DNA of 64,000 nt, taken from Candidatus Eisenbergiella merdavium (GTDB lineage: Bacteria; Bacillota; Clostridia; Lachnospirales; Lachnospiraceae). The stretch's first letter is position 1. Each line of letters begins with the position of its first letter. Positions 16,071 through 25,047 of this stretch are shown one piece after another. Location of the stretch: the NCBI GenBank assembly GCA_019119595.1, contig DWWS01000013.1, positions 195,895 to 259,894 of the forward strand, read 5' to 3'. The notes under the pieces are model-generated. The model ran no database searches. It saw only the letters and a program-made list of their open reading frames with translations, and was not told where the DNA came from. A program made the position numbers and the translations under genes.

Positions 16071-17486
16071 ATGAAAGCATTCATGGACAAGGATTTTTTA
16101 CTGAGCACGGAGACAGCAAAAAAGCTTTTCCACAACTGCGCGGAGGTGATGCCGGTTTTGGATTACCACTGCCATATCAATCCGCAGGAGATCGCGGAGG
16201 ACAGGAAATTTGACAATATCACGCAGGTCTGGCTTGGCGGAGATCATTATAAGTGGCGCGCCATGCGTTCCAATGGTGTGGAGGAGTATTACATAACCGG
16301 AAATGCGCCTGACCGGGAAAAATTCCAGAAGTGGGCGGAGACGCTGGAGCTTGCCATCGGCAATCCGCTGTTTCACTGGAGCCATCTGGAGCTGCAGCGC
16401 TTTTTCGGCTATAACGGCGTGCTGAACGGAGAGACCGCCGAGGAGGTCTGGAACCTCTGCAATGAAAAGCTGCACGAGGACAGCATGAGCGTCCGCAATC
16501 TGATCCGTCAGTCCGGCGTAACGCTTGTATGCACCACGGACGATCCGGCTGACGATCTGAGATGGCATAAGCAGATCGCAGAGGATAAGAGCTTTGAGGT
16601 GCAGGTGCTTCCCGCATGGAGGCCGGACAAGGCCATGAATCTGGAAAAGCCGGATTATGCGGATTATCTGAAAAAGCTTGGCGACGCTGCTGGAATGGAG
16701 ATCACAAGCTTTGCCGCTCTGAAGGAAGCGCTGAAGAAGCGCATGGCCTTCTTTGCGGAAATGGGCTGCCGGGCCAGTGATCACGGTCTGGAATATGTGA
16801 TGTGCGTTCCGGAGACGGAGGAAAATCTGGAGAAGATTTTTGCGAAGCGTCTTTCCGGCGAGCGGATCAGCAGAGAAGAGGAGATAAAATTTAAGACGGC
16901 CTTCATGCTTTTTGTGGGCGGCGAGTACGCCCGCCTCGGCTGGGCGATGCAGCTTCATTACGGCTGCAAGCGTGACAATAATACGGCCATGTACAGCCTG
17001 CTCGGGCCGGATACCGGCTTCGACTGCATCAACAACTTTGCGCCGTCCGCACAGCTCGCTGATTTCCTGGATCTTCTGAACAGGGACGGGAAGCTGCCCA
17101 AGACGATCGTTTACAGCCTGAATCCCAACGACGACGAAGCGATCGGAAGCATCATCGGCTGCTTCCAGAATTCCGACGCGGTGGGCAAGATCCAGCAGGG
17201 CTCCGCATGGTGGTTCAATGATAATAAAACGGGAATGCAGAAGCAGATGACCTCGCTTGCCAATCTTGGCCTGCTTGGAAACTTCGTGGGCATGCTGACG
17301 GATTCCAGAAGCTTCCTTTCCTATCCCAGACATGAATACTTCCGCAGGATCCTCTGCGAGCTGGTCGGCGGCTGGGTGGAGAACGGGGAATTCCCGGACG
17401 ATGAGAGAATGCTGACACGCATCATTAAGGGAATTTCCTATGATAATGCGGTGCGCTATTTCGGTTTTGACCTGGACGAGAAATAA
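16071..17486 (+). CDS. uxaC: Glucuronate/galacturonate isomerase
   Basis: A 471-residue UxaC, which interconverts D-glucuronate/D-galacturonate with fructuronate/tagaturonate. Hallmarks are the metal-binding LDYHCHINPQEIAED (about 30-44), TQVWLGGDHYKWRAMRSNGV (about 51-70), CTTDDPADDLRWH (about 158-170), MQLHYGCKRDNN (about 295-306) and the C-terminal TDSRSFLSYPRHEYFRRILC (about 411-430). Length equals the family norm. The start has GAGG upstream. It is transcribed divergently from uxaA and uxaB from a promoter with a LacI/CcpA-type operator, so these three enzymes take galacturonate to 2-keto-3-deoxygluconate. KdgK and KdgA are not in the window. Confidence 0.95.
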   Translation: MKAFMDKDFLLSTETAKKLFHNCAEVMPVLDYHCHINPQEIAEDRKFDNITQVWLGGDHYKWRAMRSNGVEEYYITGNAPDREKFQKWAETLELAIGNPLFHWSHLELQRFFGYNGVLNGETAEEVWNLCNEKLHEDSMSVRNLIRQSGVTLVCTTDDPADDLRWHKQIAEDKSFEVQVLPAWRPDKAMNLEKPDYADYLKKLGDAAGMEITSFAALKEALKKRMAFFAEMGCRASDHGLEYVMCVPETEENLEKIFAKRLSGERISREEEIKFKTAFMLFVGGEYARLGWAMQLHYGCKRDNNTAMYSLLGPDTGFDCINNFAPSAQLADFLDLLNRDGKLPKTIVYSLNPNDDEAIGSIIGCFQNSDAVGKIQQGSAWWFNDNKTGMQKQMTSLANLGLLGNFVGMLTDSRSFLSYPRHEYFRRILCELVGGWVENGEFPDDERMLTRIIKGISYDNAVRYFGFDLDEK

Positions 17487-17497
17487 GACGGAAAATG

Positions 17498-17538
17498 GCC
17501 GGAGGGCGGGGGACAATTCCCTGCCCCCGGCTGTTTTG
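17498..17538 (+). terminator. Terminator after uxaC
   Basis: A GC-rich hairpin (GCCGG-AG-GGCGGGG ... CTGCCC-CCGGC, 17498-17531) is followed by TGTTTTG, twelve bases after the uxaC stop. It separates uxaC from the AT-richer two-component module. Confidence 0.65.
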
Positions 17539-17565
17539 ATATCATTGCCTGTTGAGGAGGCAGCA

Positions 17566-18252
17566 ATGGCGCAAAAAATAATGGTAGTAGACGATGAAAT
17601 AGAAATTCTCAATATGCTAAAACGCTTTTTTTCTCTTGACGGCTATGATGTAATTACCGCAGCCGGAGGGCAGGAAGCCTTACAAAAGCTGTCCCTTAAT
17701 CCCGATATCATTCTCCTTGACATCAATATGCCGGATATAGACGGACTTTCACTTTGCAAAAGTATAAGGGATTTTGTTTCCTGCCCGATCCTCTTTTTAT
17801 CTGCCAACGTAGAGGATAGCGATAAAATAAAGGGCTTCGGCGCTGGCGGGGACGATTATATTGTAAAACCATTTTCCATAGATGAATTAGGCGCAAGGGT
17901 ATCCGCTCATTTGAGGCGTGAAAATCGTAGTCAGGTAAAATCCCATATTTTATTCGATGAGCAATTAGCCATTGATTATTTAGAGCGTTCAGTATATTGG
18001 AATGAAAACGAAATCCCTCTGTTAAAAAAAGAGTTTGATATACTTGAAGTGCTTTCACAAAATCCCGGACAAGTCTTTGACAGGGAGCGCCTTTATGAGG
18101 CTGCATGGGAGTTGGACGGATTGGGAAATAACTCTGTTGTGGCGGAGCATATCAGGAAAATCCGGGCAAAGTTCGCCGCGGCGGGCGCAAAGCAATATAT
18201 TGAAACAGTTTGGGGGGTGGGCTATAAATGGAAAAAGTCAGGCATAAATTGA
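17566..18252 (+). CDS. OmpR-family response regulator
   Basis: A 228-residue response regulator: receiver domain (about 1-115) with acidic DD at 9-10, phospho-acceptor D52 (LLDINMPD) and the switch lysine in YIVKPF. A winged-helix DNA-binding domain (about 130-228) ends in ETVWGVGYKW. The start is the ATG at 17566 behind GAGGAGG. The kinase start overlaps its 3' end by 25 bp, so the two are translationally coupled. With the kinase and the ABC genes downstream it forms a BceRS-AB-like module, which in other Firmicutes senses and resists cell-wall-active peptides. Base composition is clearly AT-richer than the uronate genes on both sides, pointing to acquisition. Confidence 0.9.
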   Translation: MAQKIMVVDDEIEILNMLKRFFSLDGYDVITAAGGQEALQKLSLNPDIILLDINMPDIDGLSLCKSIRDFVSCPILFLSANVEDSDKIKGFGAGGDDYIVKPFSIDELGARVSAHLRRENRSQVKSHILFDEQLAIDYLERSVYWNENEIPLLKKEFDILEVLSQNPGQVFDRERLYEAAWELDGLGNNSVVAEHIRKIRAKFAAAGAKQYIETVWGVGYKWKKSGIN

Positions 18253-19397
18253 GAGATTTATCAATCCTGTCTACGTTCGTTTTGCTTGCAGTTGCCTTTC
18301 TTCTTCTTGCCATGTTATTAGTAGAGGTAGAAAAAACAATGCTCACCAACGCACAGCGGGATATTGCTTTTCAATATTCAGAAATCGTCGAGGGATTTAA
18401 CGCTGTAAAAGTATGGGGAGATCAATCCGTATTTCCGCTTTCAGAACATGACGGAAAAGTGATGTGGCTATACGAAATGGCTATATGGACGCTGCCGCCC
18501 CTTACCTGTCTTGTGTGTTTCATTTTAGCAGGGGTTGTTTTTTACAGAAGCAAAATCAAGAAGCCCCTTATGCTCTTAACCGCATCTGCAAGCCGAATAG
18601 CCGCAAATGATCTGGACTTTTCGATTTCGTGTGACAGAAACGATGAAATGGGCTTGCTTTGCAAAGCGTTTGAGAAAATGCGCTCTGCTTTGGAAAATAA
18701 TAATCGGGAAATGTGGCGGCAGATGAATGAGCGCAAAAAACTAAATGCCGCTTTTTCTCACGATCTGCGGACACCTCTTACGGTGATTGAGGGACATTTA
18801 GGCATTTTGCAAAAATACACGCCGCAGGGGAAAATAAGTGTTGATGATGCTATGCAGACCTATACTGCAATGACCGGACAGATTGAACGATTGAAAAACT
18901 ACGCTTCTTCTATGAACACATTGCAGCGGCTTGAAGATATACCGATCGTAAGAAAGCAGCTGGCAGCCAACAGCTTTACCGCAAGGCTGGGTGATACGGC
19001 TGAAATGATCTGCAAAAGTAAGACGCTGACCATTTCGGATAAAACTGCCGTTGAAAATATTCGTGTTGACCCGGAAATCGTCATGCAGGTATTTGAAAAC
19101 CTGTTGTCCAACGCCGCCCGCTATGCGAAAGCTTCCATATCAATACAATATGCCGTTGATAAGGAAACATTTTCGATAACTGTAACAGATGACGGAGAGG
19201 GCTTTCGTGATACCGCCCTGAAATCTGCAACAAACCCATTTTATACCACAGAGAAAAAATCTGATACCGTACAGCATTTCGGGCTTGGTCTTAACATCTG
19301 TAAAATCTTATGCGAGCGCCATGGCGGCAATATCCTGTTATCGAATGACATAAAAATGGGTGCGTCTGTAACCGCGTACTTTGGAATGACAGAATAG
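18228..19397 (+). CDS. Membrane sensor histidine kinase
   Basis: A 389-residue sensor kinase. Two membrane segments (about 11-34 and 86-106) enclose a short outside loop of about 50 residues. HAMP follows (about 107-160), then HisKA with the phosphorylated H178 in FSHDLRTPL and a HATPase domain with N-box ENLLSNAARYA, G1 DDGEGF and G2 GLGLNICK. The outer loop is larger than in the loop-less intramembrane-sensing BceS kinases, so direct ligand sensing is possible. It overlaps the regulator gene and ends at a strong terminator 20 bp downstream, which separates it from the ABC genes. Confidence 0.88.
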   Translation: MEKVRHKLRDLSILSTFVLLAVAFLLLAMLLVEVEKTMLTNAQRDIAFQYSEIVEGFNAVKVWGDQSVFPLSEHDGKVMWLYEMAIWTLPPLTCLVCFILAGVVFYRSKIKKPLMLLTASASRIAANDLDFSISCDRNDEMGLLCKAFEKMRSALENNNREMWRQMNERKKLNAAFSHDLRTPLTVIEGHLGILQKYTPQGKISVDDAMQTYTAMTGQIERLKNYASSMNTLQRLEDIPIVRKQLAANSFTARLGDTAEMICKSKTLTISDKTAVENIRVDPEIVMQVFENLLSNAARYAKASISIQYAVDKETFSITVTDDGEGFRDTALKSATNPFYTTEKKSDTVQHFGLGLNICKILCERHGGNILLSNDIKMGASVTAYFGMTE

Positions 19398-19416
19398 AAA
19401 ATATCTTTTTGGAAAT

Positions 19417-19445
19417 CTCCCTGTATTTTGCAGGGAGTTTTTTTC
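19417..19445 (+). terminator. Strong rho-independent terminator after the kinase gene
   Basis: CTCCCTG-TATTTTG-CAGGGAG (19417-19437) followed by seven T. It splits the two-component genes from the ABC genes, implying separate control of the latter. Confidence 0.9.
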
Positions 19446-19446
19446 A

Positions 19447-19479
19447 TTTGAAAGATATTTGATAATTGCCGTTTAGAAT
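19447..19479 (+). promoter_or_regulatory. Candidate response-regulator-controlled promoter of the ABC genes
   Basis: Two direct repeats, TTTGAAA (19447) and TTTGATA (19458), are 11 bp apart, one helical turn, as expected for tandem binding by an OmpR-type regulator. A -10-like TAGAAT lies at 19474-19479 with no good -35 box. This fits activation by the regulator at 17566 but is untested. Confidence 0.4.
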
Positions 19480-19531
19480 GAGTTTGTGATCAAAAACCGG
19501 CAGCTTGGAAAGGTAATAAAAGGTGATGCTT

Positions 19532-20284
19532 ATGTTACAGATTGAAAAGGTTTCTAAGACATATCGTTCAAAGGGAATCGACTATCCTGTTTTGAAAGAG
19601 ATTACCGCAACAATTCGCGATGGTGAGTTTGTTGCTGTCATGGGTCCGTCCGGAAGCGGTAAAACGACGTTGCTTAATGTCATATCCGGCTTCATCAGCG
19701 CGGACGGCGGAAAGGTTATTCTCGACGGGCAGGATATTTTAACTGGCGAAGAAGACGATCTTGCTGAAATAAGGCAGCACAAACTTGGCTTTGTTTTTCA
19801 AGACTTTATGCTACTGAACGGACTGACGATTCGTGAGAATATTTTTCTGCCACAGATCATAGCCGGGAAACAGAAAAGCACAATGGAGCAGAATACCAAA
19901 AAGCTGTTATCCGTTTTCGGCATTGAAGAAATCGCAGAAAAATATCCTGCCGAAGTTTCCGGGGGACAGAAGCAGCGGGCTTCCATTGCGAGAGCATTAT
20001 CAAACAATCCGTCTATTATTTTAGCAGATGAGCCTACGGGCAATCTTGATTCCAAATCAAGTACAGCCGTAATAGAGGCATTTTTGAACGCAAAAGAAAA
20101 AATGGGAGCAACCATTTTTATGGTAACACATGACGCTTTTGCAGCTTCTTACGCCGATAAGGTGATTGCCTTAAAAGACGGTATTGTGTTCGGTGAATTG
20201 GTGCGTCGAGGACAGCCGAAAGACTTTCTTGACAAACTGCTGGATTTCATAAGAAAGGTAAACGGTGATGGGTATGACGCTTAA
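19532..20284 (+). CDS. ABC transporter ATPase, BceA-like
   Basis: A 250-residue ATPase of the MacB/LolD/BceA family. Walker A is GPSGSGKTT (38-46), Q-loop VFQDFML, signature VSGGQKQR, Walker B IILADEPTGNLDS and H-loop VTHD. The start is taken as the ATG at 19532, with AAAGGTG 6 bases upstream; GTG 19523 and ATG 19526 are alternatives. Its 3' end overlaps the permease gene by 17 bp. Together they should form a BceAB-type transporter that frees cell-wall precursors from antimicrobial peptides; the inducer is unknown. Low GC, as for the whole module. Confidence 0.9.
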   Translation: MLQIEKVSKTYRSKGIDYPVLKEITATIRDGEFVAVMGPSGSGKTTLLNVISGFISADGGKVILDGQDILTGEEDDLAEIRQHKLGFVFQDFMLLNGLTIRENIFLPQIIAGKQKSTMEQNTKKLLSVFGIEEIAEKYPAEVSGGQKQRASIARALSNNPSIILADEPTGNLDSKSSTAVIEAFLNAKEKMGATIFMVTHDAFAASYADKVIALKDGIVFGELVRRGQPKDFLDKLLDFIRKVNGDGYDA

Positions 20285-22304
20285 TGATGTAAGCAGAAAA
20301 CTTTTTAAGAATAACCGGAAGCAGTATGGGCTGTTCTTCTTCTCGATCGTCTTTTCCATTGCAATGACAGGCGCATACGGCGTTTTGCAATACAGCCCTG
20401 CCGTTATCAATGTGTTAGTTGACGGCGGCTCGACACAAACCATTTCACAGGCCATGTTTTTCGGTTCCATGTTGGGTATCATTGTTTTTCTTGTGTATGC
20501 GGACAGTATCTTCCTCAAATATAAATCGCGTGAGATTGGTATTTTCCTCTCCCTCGGCATTGACCGACGCAGCGTCCAAAAGATCATTGTCAAAGAATAC
20601 ACGCTCCTTTTTCAAATTGCTGCTCTGCTCGGTCTGCTGCTGTCGGTTCCACTTGCCTGTTTGTGTTGGAATTTTCTCAATCTCTTTCTGGAAACACAGG
20701 AAACAGCATTTCGTATCGGCTATGCAGGGTTAGCCATTGCATTTCTGTTTTCCCTGCTGAATTGGTTTATCCTGCGGACGATCAACCGCAGATACATCAA
20801 AACTGTTGATATTTTGAAGATCATTCAGGCTTCTGATGAAAACGAAGCTGCAAAAAAAGGAAACCTGTTTTCGTTGATTTCAGGTGTTTTACTTATTCCT
20901 GCCGGTATCATTGCGTTTTTCACTTTGCAAAATTTCGGAGGTTTCCTCAATACTTTGTTAGCTTTTACAGGCCTGGCGGGAGCTGCTTCAGGTGTTTATC
21001 TGTTGATCGTTCAATGTGCGTCCATTGGGGATATTCTGAAAAAGTACAATGATAAAGCGTATTATAAAAACATCGTCTTTTATAATCTGCTAAAACAAAA
21101 AATCCGGCAATATACACGTTCTATATTTGTGGCGACACTTCTCATTACCTTTACGATATTTGGGATTGGCTTCATAGCAGCAGGATTTATTGACGGTTAT
21201 AACGTCGCCTTGAATGAGCCTTACGACTATACGATCAATGCGACCTGTGAACACCCCATGACTGAAAAACGTATTGAGGAAATGGCTGCAAAAAGCAACG
21301 CGACCATTACCGACTTAAAATATATGGATTGCCTGTTGCTCGGTGTGCAGAACAATTATATAAGCGGCGAGCGCGATTGGGGTTCGCGTATCATCGTAAG
21401 CGAAGATCATTTTAATGCTGTATCCGATATGGCAATATCCGTCGCAAAGGGAAGTTATACCGTTTATTATGACAGCAGCATGAAGTATAAGCGAAACGCT
21501 TTTTCAGCAGATAGCAGCCTTTTTTATAACCCTACTACTGAGCAGGAATTTACCCTGACCCAAAATGAACCGATATGCCGCGATGGACTTTTTAATACCA
21601 GGTCTGTTTTTTCCTCGTTTTTGATTTTGAACAATGAGGATTATCATACGATCGCGGCTACACTCGCAAACGAATATAAAGCTGTTTCTTATATGGTAAA
21701 TGTGGAAAACTGGCAGGATACAACGGATTTTCAAAACAATATCCTGCAGGCTGTTATTTCTGACAACGACGGAGTAATATTCACAAATTGGCATAACAGC
21801 GCGACATTTGCGAAAACAGGAAGTCAGGCAGAGTATCTTCCCTTTGAGGGAAACGAAACAAAAATTGCCCGCTTATGGTCGCTATATCCTTTGTCAAAAT
21901 TGAGCAGCACGACTACGCAGTTTGAAGCCTTTGCCACATACCTCATGCTTATGCTGTTTATTGCCATCGTTGCCTTTGTGTCCGCAGTCATGGTGATGGG
22001 TCTGAAACTGATCAGCACGATATGGGACGACGCAGAAGTCTATCGAGATTTGCGGCGATTGGGAATGAAGCGCAAAGCAATCAAGGGGCTTATTACAAAG
22101 CAGATGCTATTCGTATATTTTATTCCAACTGTATCTGGCTGCATGATCGGAGCATTTACAACATACCGCATTATGCTGGTTTCCAGCGTTATTTACATTG
22201 CTGAAACAATGCAGTCAGTGACCTTTGTATGTGCTTTGGTACTCATCATACAGATTGTTATCTTCTTTATGCTGCGTTCAAAAATCACGCGTGATTACGC
22301 ATGA
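20268..22304 (+). CDS. FtsX-family ABC permease, BceB-like
   Basis: A 678-residue permease with about ten membrane segments. The first lies at about 18-40, a second FtsX core includes LKYKSREIGIFLSLGI (the coupling region typical of these permeases), and a last group begins near TYLMLMLFIAIVAFV. A large extracytoplasmic domain of about 220 residues (roughly 310-540) sits between membrane segments 7 and 8, the hallmark of BceB-type permeases that bind peptide-lipid complexes. The second coupling region EVYRDLRRLGMKRKAIKGLI lies near the C-terminus. The start overlaps the ATPase gene; GTG 20265, ATG 20268 and ATG 20274 are all possible. Confidence 0.88.
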   Translation: MGMTLNDVSRKLFKNNRKQYGLFFFSIVFSIAMTGAYGVLQYSPAVINVLVDGGSTQTISQAMFFGSMLGIIVFLVYADSIFLKYKSREIGIFLSLGIDRRSVQKIIVKEYTLLFQIAALLGLLLSVPLACLCWNFLNLFLETQETAFRIGYAGLAIAFLFSLLNWFILRTINRRYIKTVDILKIIQASDENEAAKKGNLFSLISGVLLIPAGIIAFFTLQNFGGFLNTLLAFTGLAGAASGVYLLIVQCASIGDILKKYNDKAYYKNIVFYNLLKQKIRQYTRSIFVATLLITFTIFGIGFIAAGFIDGYNVALNEPYDYTINATCEHPMTEKRIEEMAAKSNATITDLKYMDCLLLGVQNNYISGERDWGSRIIVSEDHFNAVSDMAISVAKGSYTVYYDSSMKYKRNAFSADSSLFYNPTTEQEFTLTQNEPICRDGLFNTRSVFSSFLILNNEDYHTIAATLANEYKAVSYMVNVENWQDTTDFQNNILQAVISDNDGVIFTNWHNSATFAKTGSQAEYLPFEGNETKIARLWSLYPLSKLSSTTTQFEAFATYLMLMLFIAIVAFVSAVMVMGLKLISTIWDDAEVYRDLRRLGMKRKAIKGLITKQMLFVYFIPTVSGCMIGAFTTYRIMLVSSVIYIAETMQSVTFVCALVLIIQIVIFFMLRSKITRDYA

Positions 22305-22338
22305 TACTGCCATAACTAATACAAAAATCTGCCGGACG

Positions 22339-22383
22339 ACGGCAAAAGAAAAAAACACAGGGAAATGTCTGTTCCTTTGCCGT
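22339..22383. terminator. Possible bidirectional terminator
   Basis: Arms ACGGCAAA (22339-22346) and TTTGCCGT (22376-22383), with an inner AGGGAA/TTCCT pairing and A/T tracts, lie between the convergent permease and LacI genes. The loop is long and the stem bulged, so the call is modest. Confidence 0.45.
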
Positions 22384-22407
22384 TGAATCCCTCGTCAAAG
22401 GGATGAA

Positions 22408-23442
22408 TTACTTCGAAGGTTCAACCGGCAGATCCCCCTCATCCCGGCGGCGGGTAGTGGCCCGGCGGATCAGATTGGCGGAATACATGGTCCGTTCCGG
22501 CACATCCCTTCCCTCCAGGACCTGCATGAGCAGGGAGACGGCGGTGGTGCATAAAAATTCCACCCGGTTGTCCGCCGTGGTGATCTCCGGCGTGCTGCAG
22601 ACGGAAAGCAGCGAATTGTTATAGCCCGTGACCTGGAAATCCTCCGGGATCCGCTTCCCCTTACTGAGCGCGTATTTAACGGCACCGGCGGCAAGCTCGT
22701 CGTCGGTGGCGAGGCAGGCGTCGAAGGTAACGCCCTGTGCTTCCAGATCGCGCAGAAACCCGGCGGTTTCCGGAATGCCGGCGGGACAGAGGAAAAAGCG
22801 CCCCTCCTTCGGGAGGGAATGCCCGGCGAGAGAGCGGCAGAAGCCGGAAAGCTTGGTTTTTCCGCTGTAGCTTAAGGAACGGCAGAGAAAGATCGGATGG
22901 GAGGAGCCCAGTCCGATCAGCTCGTCCGTCATTTCCTTTACGGCAAGGGCATCGTCGCAGACGACGGAATAGGCGCCGCTTCCTGCCAGCACCCCGTTAA
23001 GAAGAAAAACGGGAACCTTTTTCGCCGCTTCATACAGATAGGCGTTGTCCTCATCATTATCCTCGATAAACTGGGAGCCTGCCAGGATCAGGGCATCCAC
23101 ATTTCGGGAAAGGAGAAGCTGAAGATAGTTTTCCTTTTCCTCCAGCTGGTATCCGGTGCAGCAGAGCATGGAAGCGTAGGAATTTTTCCAAAGCTCCCGC
23201 TCCAGCAGGTAAATGACCCGCGCCAGATAGATATCGGAGGAGTCGGCGCACAGGATTCCCACCGTGCGCATGGTATTCAGACCAAGTCCGCGCGCAAAGG
23301 CGTTGGGCGTATAGCCGTTTTGCTCCATCACGTCAAGAACCTTTTTTCTGGTGGCCTCGCTGACCTTATCGCTTCCGTTCAGAACCCGGGAGACGGTGGC
23401 GATGGACACGCCCGCCAGTCTGGATATATCATAAATATTCGT
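22408..23442 (-). CDS. LacI-family transcriptional regulator with no canonical start codon
   Basis: A LacI/GalR repressor of about 344 residues. The helix-turn-helix reads TNIYDISRLAGVSIATVSRVLNG and is followed by the hinge-region block YTPNAFARGLG and a periplasmic-binding-like effector domain (TVGILCADSSDIYLARVIYLLE, DACLATDDELAAGAVKYAL, QVTGYNNS). The first standard start is GTG 23409, but that removes the first HTH helix. The full HTH continues in frame to an ACG at 23442, 7 bases behind GGAGG. No ATG, GTG or TTG is in frame nearby, so either a rare ACG/ATT start is used or the start codon was lost. Proximity to the uxa genes and the LacI-type palindromes there suggest a uronate effector (inference). 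Confidence 0.85.
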   Translation of the reverse strand, partial: TNIYDISRLAGVSIATVSRVLNGSDKVSEATRKKVLDVMEQNGYTPNAFARGLGLNTMRTVGILCADSSDIYLARVIYLLERELWKNSYASMLCCTGYQLEEKENYLQLLLSRNVDALILAGSQFIEDNDEDNAYLYEAAKKVPVFLLNGVLAGSGAYSVVCDDALAVKEMTDELIGLGSSHPIFLCRSLSYSGKTKLSGFCRSLAGHSLPKEGRFFLCPAGIPETAGFLRDLEAQGVTFDACLATDDELAAGAVKYALSKGKRIPEDFQVTGYNNSLLSVCSTPEITTADNRVEFLCTTAVSLLMQVLEGRDVPERTMYSANLIRRATTRRRDEGDLPVEPSK

Positions 23443-23550
23443 AAAAAGTCCTCCCTTCCGGGGCAGATGCCGGTTAAAATCAAATGAGCTGGCTCTATTA
23501 TAGCAGGCTTTTCTCCGGTTGTCATTCTCATTCCGAGGCGGAGGTGCGGC

Positions 23551-24171
23551 TTACAGAGGGGGCCTTCGGCTAAAGTAGCCATCCTCCGGAACCTCCCGTT
23601 CCTCATAGCCCTGCCGGAAGGAAGAACGGGAGGCGGAGTATCCCGGGCCGGGATGGCTGATTCCGGAACGGTCGATCCCGGAACGGCTGATTCCGGAACG
23701 GGCGTCTCTGCCCGTCATATATCCGGCGGAAACGTCGTCCGTACGGCTTCCTTCCTGCTCCTGCGAAAAAAGCCCGTGCAGCAGACAGAAGATCCCGCCC
23801 ACGAGCAGGGAGAGGAAAAAGAAGCACAGCGCTATGCCGATAGAAAAAGCGATTCCGGAAAAAACGGCGCTTAACGAGGTGAGAAAGGCGGCAAGCGCAA
23901 GACAGCCTCCGCCGGCGGCGGAAATGGTAATGCAGCAGGAGAGGGAACGGAGCATGCTGCGGCCTTCGGCCTGCGGGCCCGGAAGCAGCGCGGAAAGAGA
24001 GCCAAGGAGCAGGGCGGAAAGCAGGATGCAGGCAAAGACGATCAGCAGCTCAAAAATGCGGGAGGATGTATCCAGAATGAGGATGCCGCCTGCAAACAGC
24101 GTAAATACGACGAATGCCAGCAGCATGCTCAGAACGAGGGTGACGATACAGAAGCGGGTGATATTTTTCAC
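23551..24171 (-). CDS. Hypothetical four-helix membrane protein with a repeat tail
   Basis: A 206-residue protein with four hydrophobic helices (about 8-28, 38-62, 82-105 and 108-135) and a cytoplasmic or outside tail from about 140. The tail contains a degenerate RSGISRSGIDRSGISHPG repeat and ends in charged residues. The start is GTG 24171 with AGGAG 7 bases upstream. It stands alone between the LacI gene and the DUF3307/SatD pair on the same strand. No family is recognised. Confidence 0.55.
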   Translation of the reverse strand: MKNITRFCIVTLVLSMLLAFVVFTLFAGGILILDTSSRIFELLIVFACILLSALLLGSLSALLPGPQAEGRSMLRSLSCCITISAAGGGCLALAAFLTSLSAVFSGIAFSIGIALCFFFLSLLVGGIFCLLHGLFSQEQEGSRTDDVSAGYMTGRDARSGISRSGIDRSGISHPGPGYSASRSSFRQGYEEREVPEDGYFSRRPPL

Positions 24172-24267
24172 AGGGGTTCTCCTCTCTTGAAAACGGCGGT
24201 CAGGAAATCCTTCTTGCCTATATGATATTCATTTGAGAGGGGAAGGGTTCCGGGATGTGTTGATCTG

Positions 24268-25047
24268 TCAGAACAAAAGGGAAATACAGATCGCGACCAG
24301 TGTGCTCAGCAATGTACCGAGAAGATAATATTCCGCAAATGCCTGATCGCCGGATATTTTATCATAGCGGGCGATGGATTTTGCGGTAAGAACCAGGCCG
24401 ACCGCCGAATATTGCTGAATGGAGATCAGAATAGCCATGATCAGTCTTTCCAGCATGCCTATAAATCTTCCGGCCTGTTTCTCTTCTTCAGCAGGTTCTT
24501 TTCCATCTGTTTCTTTTTTATCAGTCTTTGAAGTCGGTCGATATGAGCCAAGCAGGTGTACGATCAGGATATTGGCAGGCTTATATAGCAAAAGCAGTTT
24601 CAGAATCCAGCTGAAGACAGCGCTGGCAGACAGATTGAATGAGGTCGTAAAATCAAACAAAAATCCGCGATACAATGATGCGATATCTGTATTGCGCATG
24701 GAGTACGACAGCAGGGCAAACACTGATACGTGAAGCAGCTGATCTGCCCAAAATATCAGTCGTCTGTACGCATCAGCGTTTTTCTCTGATATGCAGAAAT
24801 ATTTTAAAAACAGATATTGCAACAGATTAATTACCACGTGCGCAAAAAGGAACAGAACAGCAGTTTGAAAGCCGGTTCCTGGAATCAGCAGTAAAAATAA
24901 GAAAATGGAGCATGCCGCATAAGGAAGAGAGCGGGATATCAATTCCGTAATCCCCTTTTGTTCCGGCGATACTGCCCTTTCGGGCTGCAAATAGAAATCG
25001 GACAGAATATGAATGAAAAGAAAGGTCATGAATAAATTCTTTATCAT
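24268..25047 (-). CDS. DUF3307 membrane protein
   Basis: A 259-residue membrane protein with about six to seven hydrophobic segments. The N-terminus LFIHILSDFYLQ and the C-terminus VLTAKSIARYDKISGDQAFAEYYLLGTLLSTLVAI are characteristic of DUF3307. A charged loop (KTDKKETDGKEPAEEEKQ, about 176-193) separates the halves. Its start overlaps the stop of the SatD-like gene by 4 bp (ATGA), so the pair is translationally coupled. SatD-DUF3307 pairs recur in Firmicutes; the function of the membrane partner is not known. Base composition is lower in GC than its neighbours. Confidence 0.8.
   Translation of the reverse strand: MIKNLFMTFLFIHILSDFYLQPERAVSPEQKGITELISRSLPYAACSIFLFLLLIPGTGFQTAVLFLFAHVVINLLQYLFLKYFCISEKNADAYRRLIFWADQLLHVSVFALLSYSMRNTDIASLYRGFLFDFTTSFNLSASAVFSWILKLLLLYKPANILIVHLLGSYRPTSKTDKKETDGKEPAEEEKQAGRFIGMLERLIMAILISIQQYSAVGLVLTAKSIARYDKISGDQAFAEYYLLGTLLSTLVAICISLLF

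Noticed and set aside
16098..17612. A 504-codon minus-strand frame over uxaC
   Set aside because: Shadow of uxaC, whose motifs are unambiguous.
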